This document shows, piece by piece, positions 43,666 to 52,152 of a stretch of 64,000 nucleotides of DNA. Below the pieces are notes generated by a model. That model saw only the letters and a program-made list of their open reading frames with translations. It was not told the origin of the DNA and made no database searches. Numbering within the stretch: the first letter of the stretch is position 1; the number at the start of each line of letters is the position of its first letter. The stretch is from Pelomonas aquatica. Lineage in GTDB: Bacteria; Pseudomonadota; Gammaproteobacteria; Burkholderiales; Burkholderiaceae_C. The translations under genes and the position numbers were made by a program. Where the stretch lies: NCBI RefSeq assembly GCF_026712205.1, contig NZ_JAPPUW010000014.1, positions 1 through 64,000 on the forward strand. The letters are read 5' to 3'.

Positions 43666-45063
43666 TCAGCCCGACTGCGCCAGCGTGCAGCGGTTGGCCG
43701 CGTTGTCCGGGCATGGGCCCTGCCAGCGGATCTGCACGGCCGCGGCCGGCGGCAGCGGCGCACGGCCGTCCAGCGCCTGGCCGCGCACGCCGGTGAAGCT
43801 GGCCAGCGTCGTCCAGTCGGTGGCGCCGGACAGGCGGTACTGCAGCAGGTACTGGCCGCCGGGGCGCAGGGCCCGCGTCCTGATCCGGTATTCGCCGCCG
43901 ACGATGGCGAAGCTCGGGCCGTCGCGGAAGGGTTGGGCCAGCGGCTCGCCGACGAACAGGCCCTGGCCCGGCCACTGCACCGCCTTCCAGTAGGCCTCGA
44001 TGGCCGTCGCGCCGCGCCAATACTGGTCGACGAGGACCGAGGCGCGCGCGAACTTCTGCTGGAAGTTGCAGGGCTCCTCCACCGTGCCGTAGCTGGCGGT
44101 CGCGCCGGCGTCCAGCCAGGCGGTGACCGGCATCTGGCCGTTGGCGCCGGGCAGCAGGCCGCCGGTGGAGGTCAGCGTGTCGGCCAGCGCGCCGGGGCGG
44201 AACTGCAGCGTCGGCAGGTTGGCGACGTTGGCCAGGCCGGTCAGGTAGAAGAGCACGCCGGACTTGCCCGACAGCGCATCGGCGCTGGCCGGGCCGGCGC
44301 CGTTGTCGACGTAGTTCAGCGCCAGCGCATCGCCCCAGGCGGCGGGCAGCGCGGCGAAGTCCGTCCAGCGCACATTGCGATTGGCGTCGCTCGTGCGCAC
44401 CAGCCAGCCGTCGCCCGCGGGCAGCGTCGCGTCGGCCGCCACGCCGCGGCCGATGAGGGCCTGGGCGGCGTCCAGCGTGCGTGCGCCCAGCAGCATCGAC
44501 GGGCGCAACTGCAGCTCGGCCTGGGGCCGGTGCGACTCGCTGTCGTACAGCGGCGAGGCGGCCGTCGCCGCGCAGGCCACCGCCGTCGCATTGCAATACC
44601 TGGTGTCGTAACCCAGCGTCATCGCGCTCGTGATGCCCATGCTGCAGGCTCCCGCGACGCGGCTGGGCGCCGCCCAGGCCAGCAGCGTGGCCTGGACGCC
44701 TGGAGCCGAGGCCTGCAGCTTGGCCTCGATGTCGGCCTTCAGCGTCGCAAAATCGGCCGCGCTGATGACGTCGCTGGCCGTGCCGAGCTTGACCTTGACG
44801 AGGTTGGCCGCCGGCACGCCGCGCGCCGCGACATAGGCCGCGCCCACCGCCTCGCTGAGCGCATCGCCCTCGGCGACGATGACGGCCAGGTCGGCCGGCG
44901 CGAGGCCGTTGGCCGGAAGCGACAGTGTCAGCGTCTGCCCGATGCCGCCGGCGGCGCCTGAAGTCCCCGTCGTTGCGCTGCCGCCGGCCCCGCCCCCACC
45001 GCCGCCGCAGGCGTCCAGCAACAGCGGCAGACAAAGGGACAAGAGGCGGAAGGCGCGGCGCAT
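43666..45063 (-). CDS. TIGR03790 family secreted protein
   Basis: 465 residues. The signal region LLSLCLPLLLDACGGGGGG may make a lipoprotein, although Asp at -2 is unusual for a lipobox. The body matches the TIGR03790 family as I remember it: LPANGLAPADLAVIVAEGDALSE, a central conserved block with YDTRYCN, and RASVLVDQYWRGATAIEAYWK. Function is unknown. A 9-bp inverted repeat lies 48 bp before the start. The gspG-like gene follows on the same strand. Confidence 0.75.
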   Translation of the reverse strand: MRRAFRLLSLCLPLLLDACGGGGGGAGGSATTGTSGAAGGIGQTLTLSLPANGLAPADLAVIVAEGDALSEAVGAAYVAARGVPAANLVKVKLGTASDVISAADFATLKADIEAKLQASAPGVQATLLAWAAPSRVAGACSMGITSAMTLGYDTRYCNATAVACAATAASPLYDSESHRPQAELQLRPSMLLGARTLDAAQALIGRGVAADATLPAGDGWLVRTSDANRNVRWTDFAALPAAWGDALALNYVDNGAGPASADALSGKSGVLFYLTGLANVANLPTLQFRPGALADTLTSTGGLLPGANGQMPVTAWLDAGATASYGTVEEPCNFQQKFARASVLVDQYWRGATAIEAYWKAVQWPGQGLFVGEPLAQPFRDGPSFAIVGGEYRIRTRALRPGGQYLLQYRLSGATDWTTLASFTGVRGQALDGRAPLPPAAAVQIRWQGPCPDNAANRCTLAQSG

Positions 45064-45110
45064 GGGGCCATTCTGACCCGGGCCGGCAGGCCCTCAAGCG
45101 GCACCCGTCT

Positions 45111-45134
45111 GGTGCGAAACGCACCTTTCGCACC
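45111..45134. repeat. 9-bp inverted repeat in the TIGR03790 gene leader
   Basis: GGTGCGAAA and TTTCGCACC are separated by CGCACC, itself able to pair with the first six bases. Located 48-71 bp upstream of the TIGR03790 start. It could be an operator or an mRNA hairpin with two alternative pairings. Confidence 0.5.
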
Positions 45135-45508
45135 CAGCGAACCCGGGCTTACCCCAGTGCCGTGCACCGGGGCAGGGCAATACATTCTCGCCACTCGACG
45201 CGGTTCCGGGCCTCGGTTTCGGACCGCCGGGCGGGTTGTGAGGAGACAAGACAAGCGCGCAGCGCAGAAGGTTGCTTCGTAACCCCGAAGACAATCACAC
45301 CGGCCACCAAGGCACCCCTTGGTGGCCGTTTTATTTTGTGCGAACAGAAGCCCCTCGTCCAAGGATTACCTTGGCCGGTCCCCCGTGGGGACGGCGATGC
45401 TTGCGGCATTGAGCCGCAAGCACATCGCCCGACGGGCCGGCTTGGGGCGGCCCGGCGCTCGGCCCGATGAAGGCACGACGGCCGCGACGCGTGCTGATGG
45501 AATCCAAC
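45135..45508 (+). other. Structured gene-free region upstream of the TSUP gene
   Basis: No convincing gene on either strand. It contains a strong plus-strand terminator (45301-45337), then GGCGATGCTTGCGGC pairing with GCCGCAAG/CACATCGCC (45393-45429, one bulge) and a small CCAAGG/CCTTGG hairpin around 45358-45374. It is either the leader of the downstream exporter gene or an independent small RNA gene plus leader. Confidence 0.5.
45301..45337 (+). terminator. Strong intrinsic terminator with no upstream CDS
   Basis: CGGCCACCAAGG-CACC-CCTTGGTGGCCG is a perfect 12-bp stem followed by TTTTATTTT. The nearest plus-strand CDS upstream ends more than 2 kb away, so it must terminate a non-coding transcript or act as an attenuator for the gene at 45509. 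Confidence 0.85.
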
Positions 45509-46270
45509 ATGATCGAACTCGCCACTGTCGCCCTCGCCTCCCTGCTCGCAGGCTTCATCGACGCGGTGGCGGGTGGCGGCGGGCTGGTCCTCGTGCCGGC
45601 CTTGTTCGGCACCTTCCCGAACGCCGCGCCGGCCACGCTGCTGGGCACGAACAAGGGCGCGTCCGTCTGGGGCACGGGCTGGGCCACGCTGCAGTATGCG
45701 AAGCGCGTGGACCTGCCCTGGCGCCGGCTGATGCCGGCCGCCGTGCTGGCCGGCCTGGGCAGCTTCGCCGGCGCCTGGGCTCTGACGCTGGCCAGCCCCG
45801 ACGGCCTGCGCAAGGCCCTGCCGCTGGTGCTGCTGGCCGTGCTGGCCCATACGCTGGCCAGGAAGGACCTCGGCCGCGAGCACAGTCCGCGCTTCACGGG
45901 CCGCGCCGAGGCCGCGGCGGCCGCCGGCATCGCGCTGGCCGTGGGCTTCTACGACGGCTTCTTCGGGCCCGGTACGGGCAGCTTCTTCGTCTTCCTGTTC
46001 GTGCGCCTGCTGGGTTACGACTTCCTGCACGCGTCGGCCACGGCCAAGCTGATGAATCTGCTGACGAATGCCTTCGCGATCGCGCTGTTCGTCGGCAAGG
46101 GCCACATCTGGTGGCAGGTCGCCGCGGTGATGGCCGTGACCAACGTCGCCGGCAGCCTGCTCGGCACGCGGCTGGCCCTCAAGCACGGCGCCGGCTTCGT
46201 GCGCGGCGTCTTCGTCGCCGTCGTCGGGGGCCTGATCCTCAAGACGGCCTGGGACGCCTTCCTGCGCTGA
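45509..46270 (+). CDS. TSUP-family (TauE/SafE) membrane exporter
   Basis: 253 residues from this ATG; an ATG at 45497 is a possible alternative. About eight membrane segments in two repeats, each opening with the family signature: SLLAGFIDAVAGGGGLVLVPAL and GIALAVGFYDGFFGPGTGSFFVFLF. Family members export sulfite, sulfoacetate or related organosulfur anions, though many are unassigned. Its leader region carries several stable hairpins, which may regulate it. Confidence 0.87.
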   Translation: MIELATVALASLLAGFIDAVAGGGGLVLVPALFGTFPNAAPATLLGTNKGASVWGTGWATLQYAKRVDLPWRRLMPAAVLAGLGSFAGAWALTLASPDGLRKALPLVLLAVLAHTLARKDLGREHSPRFTGRAEAAAAAGIALAVGFYDGFFGPGTGSFFVFLFVRLLGYDFLHASATAKLMNLLTNAFAIALFVGKGHIWWQVAAVMAVTNVAGSLLGTRLALKHGAGFVRGVFVAVVGGLILKTAWDAFLR

Positions 46271-46306
46271 ACTACCATCGGGCATCCCCCAGCGCCCCCA
46301 CCCACC

Positions 46307-47125
46307 ATGCCCGTCGATCCTCAACTGCGCAATCTGGACATCGAGATCCCGACCCAGCCCGAGGTCCTGGTCAAGCTCTCGCTGCTGATGGCGGCCGAGG
46401 ACATCGACCTGCAGGCCATGTCCTCGCTGGTCGAGACCGACATGGCGCTGGCCGCCGCCGTCATGAAGGCGGTGAACTCGTCGCTGTACGGCCTGCGCGG
46501 CCGCGTGCAGACGGTGCACCAGGCCCTGACCTACCTCGGCATGCGCGAGGTCGCGGCCATCACCTTCGAGATGGGCCTGCGCGCCGCCTTCCCCGCCGCG
46601 GTCGAGCTGGAAGCGGTGTGGACGCGCGCGTCCCAGCGCGGCCTGCTGATGGGCCGCATGGGCCAGATGCTGGGCGTGGACCCCTGGGCCGCGCACTCGG
46701 CCGGCCTGTTCGAGGAATGCGGCAAGGCGGTGCTCTACCGCCATGCGCCGGCCCACTACCCGGCCATGCTGCGCGCGGCCACGCGCGACGCCGAGCTCAT
46801 CGAGCTCGAGAGGACGGCCTTCGGCGTCAGCCACGACGCGCTGGGCGCGGCCCTGTGCGAGAGCTGGGGCCTGGCGCCGGCGGCCGTGGCCAGCGTGCGC
46901 CATCACGTCGAGGTGCAGACGACGCTGACCATGCCCGAGAGCCTGGCGCGGCGCAGCGTCTGCGCGATCTCGACGGTGGCCTGGGCGCTGCTGAACCACC
47001 CCGACCAGCTCGACGACATCGCCAGCCAGATCGCGCCCCAGGCCCAGCTCGACGAGACCCTGGTGCTGCGCGCCGCGCGGCGCGTCAACGAGCAGCTGCT
47101 CGCCGCGCAAGAGCACGGGCGCTGA
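46307..47125 (+). CDS. HDOD-domain signalling protein
   Basis: 272 residues. The HDOD core includes IPTQPEVLVKLSLLMAAEDIDL, ETDMALAAAVMKAVNSSLYGLRG, TVHQALTYLGMREVAAI and a later RHHVEVQ. HDOD proteins are catalytically dead HD relatives that scaffold signalling, chemotaxis or c-di-GMP pathways. It is convergent with a diguanylate cyclase 3 bp away, which fits a signalling cluster. A TACCAT -10-like element lies near 46272. Confidence 0.88.
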   Translation: MPVDPQLRNLDIEIPTQPEVLVKLSLLMAAEDIDLQAMSSLVETDMALAAAVMKAVNSSLYGLRGRVQTVHQALTYLGMREVAAITFEMGLRAAFPAAVELEAVWTRASQRGLLMGRMGQMLGVDPWAAHSAGLFEECGKAVLYRHAPAHYPAMLRAATRDAELIELERTAFGVSHDALGAALCESWGLAPAAVASVRHHVEVQTTLTMPESLARRSVCAISTVAWALLNHPDQLDDIASQIAPQAQLDETLVLRAARRVNEQLLAAQEHGR

Positions 47126-47128
47126 CCT

Positions 47129-48115
47129 TCAGGCCGCCAGGCTGAGCCGGTCCCTGCCGGCGTGCTTGGCGATGTAGAGGGCTTCGTCGGCCGCCTGCAT
47201 CAGCGCCTGGGCGCTCAGATAGGGATGGGCCGGGCTGGCCGCGGCGAGGCCGACGCTCAGCGTCAGGCTGCCCTGGCCGTCGGGCAGGCGCAGCGCGCGC
47301 AGCTCGTCGCGCAGCAGCTCCAGCACGCCCTGGGCCTCGGCCATGCCGAAGCCGGGCAGCAGCACGACGAACTCCTCGCCGCCCAGGCGGGCAACGACGT
47401 CGGTGTCGCGCTTGAAGCGCTCGTTGAGCAGCGCCGCCACGCGCTGCAGCGCCCGGTCGCCCACCACGCTGCCGTGAGCGAGGTTGAACTGCTTGAACTG
47501 GTCCAGGTCCAGCACGGCCAGCGCCAGCAGGCCGCGCTGGCGCTGGGCGCGCTTGAACTCGCGGCGCAGGGCCTCGTCGAAGACGCGCGGGTTGGCGATG
47601 CCGGTCAGCGCGTCGGTGCGCGCGAGGCTGGCCAGCTCGCGCTGGTTGGCGTCCAGGGCCGAGCGGGCCTGCTCCAGCAGATGGCGCTGCTGGGCCAGCT
47701 CGCGGCGCAGCTCGCGGGCGTCCTGGTCCTGCTGCCACAGCGAGCCGCGTGCGCGCCGCATCGCATGGCCGATGCGGTCCAGCTCGGCCGCGAGGCCGGA
47801 CGCGGGGAGGTCGGCCGCGGGAGTCAGCGGCATGGGCGCCGACTCCATCGCCTCGCAGCCGGCCGCCAGGCGGCGCAGCGGGCGCAGCAGCAGGGCTTCG
47901 ACGAACAGCAGCTGCGCCGCGCTGAGCAGCAGCACGAGCAGGCCCGTGCGCGCCAGGCCTTCGCGCAGCGACTCGAAGCCGCCCAGGCTCCACTCGAAGA
48001 CCGCGACGACGAGGCCGCTCAGCAGCGGCACGCCCAGCATCAGCCGCAGCCTCAGCGAACCCAGCCGGCGCGGACCGGCGCGTGAGAGGGGTTCGGCGAG
48101 GGTTTCGGTGCTCAT
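47129..48115 (-). CDS. Membrane diguanylate cyclase (GGDEF)
   Basis: 328 residues. Two membrane segments (about 25-45 and 57-78) with a short periplasmic loop, then a HAMP-like/coiled stretch. The GGDEF domain (about 165-328) has active site ARLGGEEFVVLLPG and an inhibitory I-site RDTD five residues before GGEEF. It should make c-di-GMP and be product-inhibited. No sensory domain other than the small membrane part. Confidence 0.93.
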   Translation of the reverse strand: MSTETLAEPLSRAGPRRLGSLRLRLMLGVPLLSGLVVAVFEWSLGGFESLREGLARTGLLVLLLSAAQLLFVEALLLRPLRRLAAGCEAMESAPMPLTPAADLPASGLAAELDRIGHAMRRARGSLWQQDQDARELRRELAQQRHLLEQARSALDANQRELASLARTDALTGIANPRVFDEALRREFKRAQRQRGLLALAVLDLDQFKQFNLAHGSVVGDRALQRVAALLNERFKRDTDVVARLGGEEFVVLLPGFGMAEAQGVLELLRDELRALRLPDGQGSLTLSVGLAAASPAHPYLSAQALMQAADEALYIAKHAGRDRLSLAA

Positions 48116-48217
48116 CGGTGACGCGGGGACTGCGCCACAAATTGTCAGGGCCTTCGGTCCCAGTTCGCTCGGGGTTTGTCTGGGCGTTTGGGCGCCGCGA
48201 AGCCGGCAGGGGGTGGG

Positions 48218-49093
48218 TCAATACGGGACTTGGTCGGACGGGTACTTCCAGAAGTCCTTGAGCAGGTAGTTCATCGGCAGGTTCAGCGCCGTGTTCTTGG
48301 GCGGGATGGGCTTCATGAACCAGCGCTCGTAGATGGCGTTCGCCTCGTGGCTGGCGATGAGGCGCTTCATCTCGTCGTCGACGATGGCCTTGAACTCGGG
48401 GTCGTTCTTGGGCAGCACGATGGCCAGGGGCTCGATGGTCAGCAGCTTGCCGACGACGCGGAACCTGGCCGCGTCCGGCCGCGCCGCGACCATGCCGTAG
48501 AGCAGCACGTCGTCCATGACGAAGCCGTCGGCCTGGCCGGCGGCCAGCATCTCCATCGCCTTGGCGTGGTCGGGCGCCTCGACGATGTTGATGTGCAGCG
48601 CGCGCTCGCCGTTGGCCTGGGTGATGGACTTCAGCGGCGTCGTGCCCTTGGTGGACACCAGGGTCTTGCCTTCGAACTGCACGAGGTCGCCGATGCCGCT
48701 GTCGGCCCGCACGAGGTAGCGCGCGCCGGTGATGTAGTGGGGCACGGTGAAGGCGACCTGCTGGCGGCGCTCGGCGTTGTTGGTCGTCGAGCCGCATTCC
48801 AGGTCGGCCTTGCCCTCCGCCACCATCTGGAGGCGGTTGGCCGGCGTGACGAGCAGGAATTGCGGGCTCAGCGTCTTCAGCTTCAGGCGCTGGCGCACGG
48901 CCTCGGCCAGCTTCAGGCACAGGTCGACCGCATAGCCGACGGGCCGGCCGTCGGGCAGCAGATAGCTGAAGGGCACGGAGGACTCGCGGTGGGCGAGCAC
49001 GATGCGGCCGCTGGACTGGATGCGGTCCAGCGCCGGGCCGGCCCCGGCGGCGCTGACGCCGAGGGCGAGGATGAGCGGCGTGAGGATTTTCAT
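48218..49093 (-). CDS. Periplasmic amino-acid-type binding protein (SBP_bac_3), permease-less
   Basis: 291 residues. A signal peptide (ILTPLILALGVSAAGAG) precedes the family-3 solute-binding fold: GRIVLAHRESSVPFSYL, VGYAVDLCLKLAEAV, DLECGSTTNNAERRQQVAF, YLVRADSG. It resembles GltI-type Glu/Asp binding proteins. No transporter genes flank it. Instead it sits between two diguanylate cyclases on the same strand, so it may feed a distant permease or serve in sensing. Confidence 0.87.
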   Translation of the reverse strand: MKILTPLILALGVSAAGAGPALDRIQSSGRIVLAHRESSVPFSYLLPDGRPVGYAVDLCLKLAEAVRQRLKLKTLSPQFLLVTPANRLQMVAEGKADLECGSTTNNAERRQQVAFTVPHYITGARYLVRADSGIGDLVQFEGKTLVSTKGTTPLKSITQANGERALHINIVEAPDHAKAMEMLAAGQADGFVMDDVLLYGMVAARPDAARFRVVGKLLTIEPLAIVLPKNDPEFKAIVDDEMKRLIASHEANAIYERWFMKPIPPKNTALNLPMNYLLKDFWKYPSDQVPY

Positions 49094-49148
49094 GGCCGAG
49101 GATTGTGAGCCCCAGATGCGCCCATGACGGGCCAGGGGAGGCGCCACC

Positions 49149-50225
49149 CTAGTCCGTGACGGACACCGTGCGGTTGCGCCCAGCGTGCTTGGCATCGTAG
49201 AGCGCCCGGTCGGCCAGGGAAAGCAGGTCGGCAAAGCTGGTCGCGCCGGCCGGCAGCATGGCCAGGCCCACCGACAGCGTCGCGCCGACGGTGCCGCCGT
49301 CGGGCGTGATGAAGGGCGCCTCCTGCACCATCTGGCGGATGCGCTCGGCCACCTCGCGAGCGCCGGCCAGGTCGGTGCGCGGCAGCAGCACGACGAACTC
49401 CTCGCCGCCGTAGCGCGCGGCCAGGTCGCCGGTGCGCAGCGAGCGCTGGATGAGCCCCCCCACCTGGCGCAGCACCTCGTCGCCGGCCGGGTGGCCGTGG
49501 CCGTCGTTGATGGCCTTGAAGTGGTCGATGTCCAGGAACAGGCAGGCCAGCGGGTAGCGGTGGCGCACGGCCTGGCTGAACTCGATGAGGCTGCGGTGGT
49601 CGAAGTAGCGGCGGTTGTGCACGCCGGTCAGGCCGTCGGTCATGCCGGCGCGGCGCAGGCGCTCGCGGTTGAGCATGCTCTCGATGGCGATGGCCGCGAT
49701 GGCGGCGAGCCGGTCCAGGAACTTGGTGCCGGAGCTGGCGTCGTAGCGCTCGGGGTCGCGCGAGCCCAGGTGCAGGCTGCCGATCAGCAGACCCTGGCGG
49801 ATCAGCGGCAGCAGGGCCGCCGAGCGCACGCCGGCGTCGGGCTCGAAGGCGCCGTCCAGCAGGCCCGAATGCGGGCCGGGGCCAATGAGGCGGGTCGTGC
49901 GCGCGGCGCCGAACATCTCCTTCAGCGGGCCGTGGCCGTCGAGCAGGCGCGGCGCCTTGGTCATGGGCAGCGTCGGCAGCGAGCGGCGCAGCTCGTCGTC
50001 GGGGTCGAGCAGCCAGAGCTCGGCGGCGTCCAGCCCGAACTCGGCGCGGCAGTCGACCAGCAGCAGGTTGACCAGCTCCTCCATCGAGCTCACCGCGACG
50101 AGGCGGCGCTCCAGCGCGTCGAAGCGGTCCAGCTTGCGCTCGTTGGCATGGGCGGCGTCCAGCAGCGACTGCAGCCGGCGGCGCAGTTCCTGCACTTGGG
50201 CCTGGGTGTCGGGCGGCGAGATCAT
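49149..50225 (-). CDS. Diguanylate cyclase with DUF484/GAF-like sensory domain
   Basis: 358 residues, soluble. An N-terminal coiled coil (about 8-50) leads into a DUF484/GAF-type domain (about 50-190, VAVSSMEELVNLLLVDCRAEFGLDAAELWLL). The GGDEF domain has DGLTGVHNRRYFD, catalytic LAARYGGEEFVVLLP and I-site RTGD exactly five residues before GGEEF. The active site and inhibition site are complete. The ATG overlaps the stop of the pseudouridine synthase gene (ATGA). Confidence 0.92.
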   Translation of the reverse strand: MISPPDTQAQVQELRRRLQSLLDAAHANERKLDRFDALERRLVAVSSMEELVNLLLVDCRAEFGLDAAELWLLDPDDELRRSLPTLPMTKAPRLLDGHGPLKEMFGAARTTRLIGPGPHSGLLDGAFEPDAGVRSAALLPLIRQGLLIGSLHLGSRDPERYDASSGTKFLDRLAAIAAIAIESMLNRERLRRAGMTDGLTGVHNRRYFDHRSLIEFSQAVRHRYPLACLFLDIDHFKAINDGHGHPAGDEVLRQVGGLIQRSLRTGDLAARYGGEEFVVLLPRTDLAGAREVAERIRQMVQEAPFITPDGGTVGATLSVGLAMLPAGATSFADLLSLADRALYDAKHAGRNRTVSVTD

Positions 50226-51130
50226 GGCGGCGCCATTGTCGCGGCGCTGCGTGAAAAACTGCGCAGCGTGCCGGTGACCGGGTCCGTGAACGAAATCTCG
50301 CGCGCGACCAGCCGCAGCGGCGCGTCGAAGCGCGGCGGGTTCTCGTGCGGCTGCAGCAGCGGGTAGATGCGGTCGCCGGCGATGGGCAGGCCGAGCGCGT
50401 TCATCTGTGCGCGCAGCTGGTGGCGCACCCCCGTGTGCGGGCGCAGCTCGTAGCGGGCCAGGCCGCTCGCGAGGGGCTCGACGAGGTCGATCCAGGTCTC
50501 GGCATTCGGCGCTCCGTCGACGACCTGCATCTGCATGAAGTTCTCGCCGTCGGGCTCGGCGAGGCGGTGGCGCACGGTGCGCGGCCAGGGGCCCTCGCCC
50601 CGCGGCGCGACGGCCTCGTAGACCTTGGCGACGGCGCGGTCGCGGAACAGCCGGTGGTAGGCGTCGCGCTCGTCGCGCCGCAGGCTGAACACGACGAGGC
50701 CGGCGGTCTCGCGGTCCAGCCGGTGCACGGGGATCAGGTCCTCGAGGCCGGTGGCATGGCGCAGCCGCGCCATCAGCGTCTGCCGCGCATACAGGCCGCC
50801 GGGCGTGACGGGCAGGAAGTGGGGCTTGTCGGCCACCAGCAGGTGCGCGTCCCGGAACACGATGCGGGCGTCGAAGGGCACCTCGGGCTCGGCCTCCAGG
50901 TAGCGCCAGTAGTAGACGCGTCGGCCGGCGCGGTAGGGCGAGTCCGGCAGCGGCCGGCCCGCGTCGTCGACGACGTCGCCGCGCGCGATGCGCTCGGGCC
51001 AGTCGAGCACGCGCGGCAGGCGCTCGTTCAGGAAGGCGCTGTAGCTCGGCCACGGGCCGGCCGGGCAGAACACGGCGCTGGCGGCCACGCCATCGCGCAG
51101 CGGCAGGGCGGGCTTGGGCGGCCTGGCCAT
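50222..51130 (-). CDS. RluA-family pseudouridine synthase
   Basis: 302 residues. The catalytic motif is IPVHRLDRETAGLVVFS with the nucleophilic Asp; FLNERLPRVLDWPERI resembles a degenerate S4-like region, and RPHTGVRHQLRAQMNALGLPIAGD is the family's C-terminal motif. It isomerises uridine in rRNA or tRNA. Family assignment is firm, but the target base (RluA, RluC, TruC-like) is not. Coupled to the downstream cyclase by ATGA. Confidence 0.9.
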   Translation of the reverse strand: MARPPKPALPLRDGVAASAVFCPAGPWPSYSAFLNERLPRVLDWPERIARGDVVDDAGRPLPDSPYRAGRRVYYWRYLEAEPEVPFDARIVFRDAHLLVADKPHFLPVTPGGLYARQTLMARLRHATGLEDLIPVHRLDRETAGLVVFSLRRDERDAYHRLFRDRAVAKVYEAVAPRGEGPWPRTVRHRLAEPDGENFMQMQVVDGAPNAETWIDLVEPLASGLARYELRPHTGVRHQLRAQMNALGLPIAGDRIYPLLQPHENPPRFDAPLRLVAREISFTDPVTGTLRSFSRSAATMAPP

Positions 51131-51138
51131 GGCCTAGC

Positions 51139-52044
51139 CTATTCGATGCGCGGCCCGCCGCGGGCGCGCTCGTCCATGTAGGCGTTCAGGCGCCTCAGGT
51201 CGGCGGGGTCGACGCTGTCGCCGCGCCATTGCCTCACCCAGGCCGCGCGGTCGGGCTCGCGCGCGAGGGCGCGCACGGCGGCGTCGACGGCCTCGATCTG
51301 GCGGCGGCCCCTGGGCGTGCGGCTGCAGGAAACATAGGACAGCAGCGTGCTCAGGCCCTCGACCACCGGCAGCGCGACAAGGGCGTCCGGTTCGCCGACC
51401 CGCCTGAGGTAGTCCGCGGCGACGGCCGGGTACTCCAGCGTGTAGTCCATGCGGCCGGCGCGCAGCATGTCCAGCAGCCGGTGGCTGTGCTGGGCGCCGA
51501 CGGCCAGGCGCGGCACGACATGCTGGGCCAGCAGGTTGTCGATCTGGGCGCCGAAGGCGCGGTCGCGCGCCAGCAGCAGGCTCAGGTCCGGGCGCCCGAG
51601 CAGGTCGGCCAGCACGATGCGGCCGTCCTGCAGCCTGCCCTGGCCGAGCTGGGCCAGCGCGCCGCGCCTCACGATGACGTGGATCTCGCGCGAGGCCAGT
51701 GCCGGATAGAGGTGGGAGAAATAGAGCCAGCCGGCGCGCGCCGGCGTGCGCACATGCAGCGCCGAGCACAGCGTCTCGCCGCGGCGGCTCTCGGCCTCGT
51801 AGCGCGTCGTGCTGGCCTCGACGAACTCGTGATGGAACCCGGGCATGCGCGCCAGCAGCACGCGCATGAAGCCGTCCACCTCGCCACCGCCGAGCTCGGC
51901 AACCGTGCGCGGCGCACGGCCCTGCACGAAGCTGAAGTGGGGCGGCACGTCCTGGGCCACCCAGCGGATGGTGTCGACGGGCGGCGCGGCATGAGCCGCG
52001 ACGACGACCGTCATCAAGGCGGCCAGGGCCAGCGCGGAGCGCAT
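51139..52044 (-). CDS. TIGR02285-like periplasmic binding-protein-fold protein
   Basis: 301 residues. The signal peptide MRSALALAALMTVVVAAHA decides the start at 52044. The mature domain looks like a diverged family-3 solute-binding fold, as in TIGR02285: IRWVAQDVPPHFSFVQG, GFMRVLLARMPGFHHEFVEAS, HSHRLLDMLRAGRMDYTLEYP. Ligand unknown. The start codon lies inside a perfect 8-bp hairpin with no Shine-Dalgarno, so translation may be controlled. The stop is 8 nt before the pseudouridine synthase start. Confidence 0.75.
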   Translation of the reverse strand: MRSALALAALMTVVVAAHAAPPVDTIRWVAQDVPPHFSFVQGRAPRTVAELGGGEVDGFMRVLLARMPGFHHEFVEASTTRYEAESRRGETLCSALHVRTPARAGWLYFSHLYPALASREIHVIVRRGALAQLGQGRLQDGRIVLADLLGRPDLSLLLARDRAFGAQIDNLLAQHVVPRLAVGAQHSHRLLDMLRAGRMDYTLEYPAVAADYLRRVGEPDALVALPVVEGLSTLLSYVSCSRTPRGRRQIEAVDAAVRALAREPDRAAWVRQWRGDSVDPADLRRLNAYMDERARGGPRIE

Positions 52045-52057
52045 TTCAGTGAAATGC
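52041..52057 (-). promoter_or_regulatory. Hairpin sequestering the start codon of the TIGR02285-like gene
   Basis: On the minus strand GCATTTCA-C-TGAAATGC forms an 8-bp stem with one unpaired base (the smallest real loop would open one or two pairs). The ATG is in the 3' arm. Confidence 0.45.
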
Positions 52058-52063
52058 AGAAAT

Positions 52064-52137
52064 GCAGCCACAGAGGCACGGAGGCACGGAGGAAACACAG
52101 AGAACTTTGCTCTGTGCCTCCGTGCCTCTGTGGTTGC
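52064..52137. repeat. 28-bp inverted repeat of the CACAGAGGCACGGAGG type
   Basis: The left arm (52064-52091) and right arm (52110-52137) are complementary at 26 of 28 positions, with an 18-base loop. Motif units GAGGCACG recur inside each arm. This sequence type is a dispersed repeat I have seen in many unrelated bacterial genomes. It fills the gap between murA-like and TIGR02285-like genes and could also form a transcript-ending hairpin for the murA-like gene. Confidence 0.75.
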
Positions 52138-52152
52138 CTTTGAAATTCATCT

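Noticed and set aside
45135-45337. 6S RNA, 4.5S RNA or tmRNA ahead of the orphan terminator
   Set aside because: By eye it lacks the 4.5S GGTCAGGTCCGGAAGGAAGCAGCC-type core, the tmRNA ends and the 6S bubble sequence. Left as an unassigned non-coding candidate.
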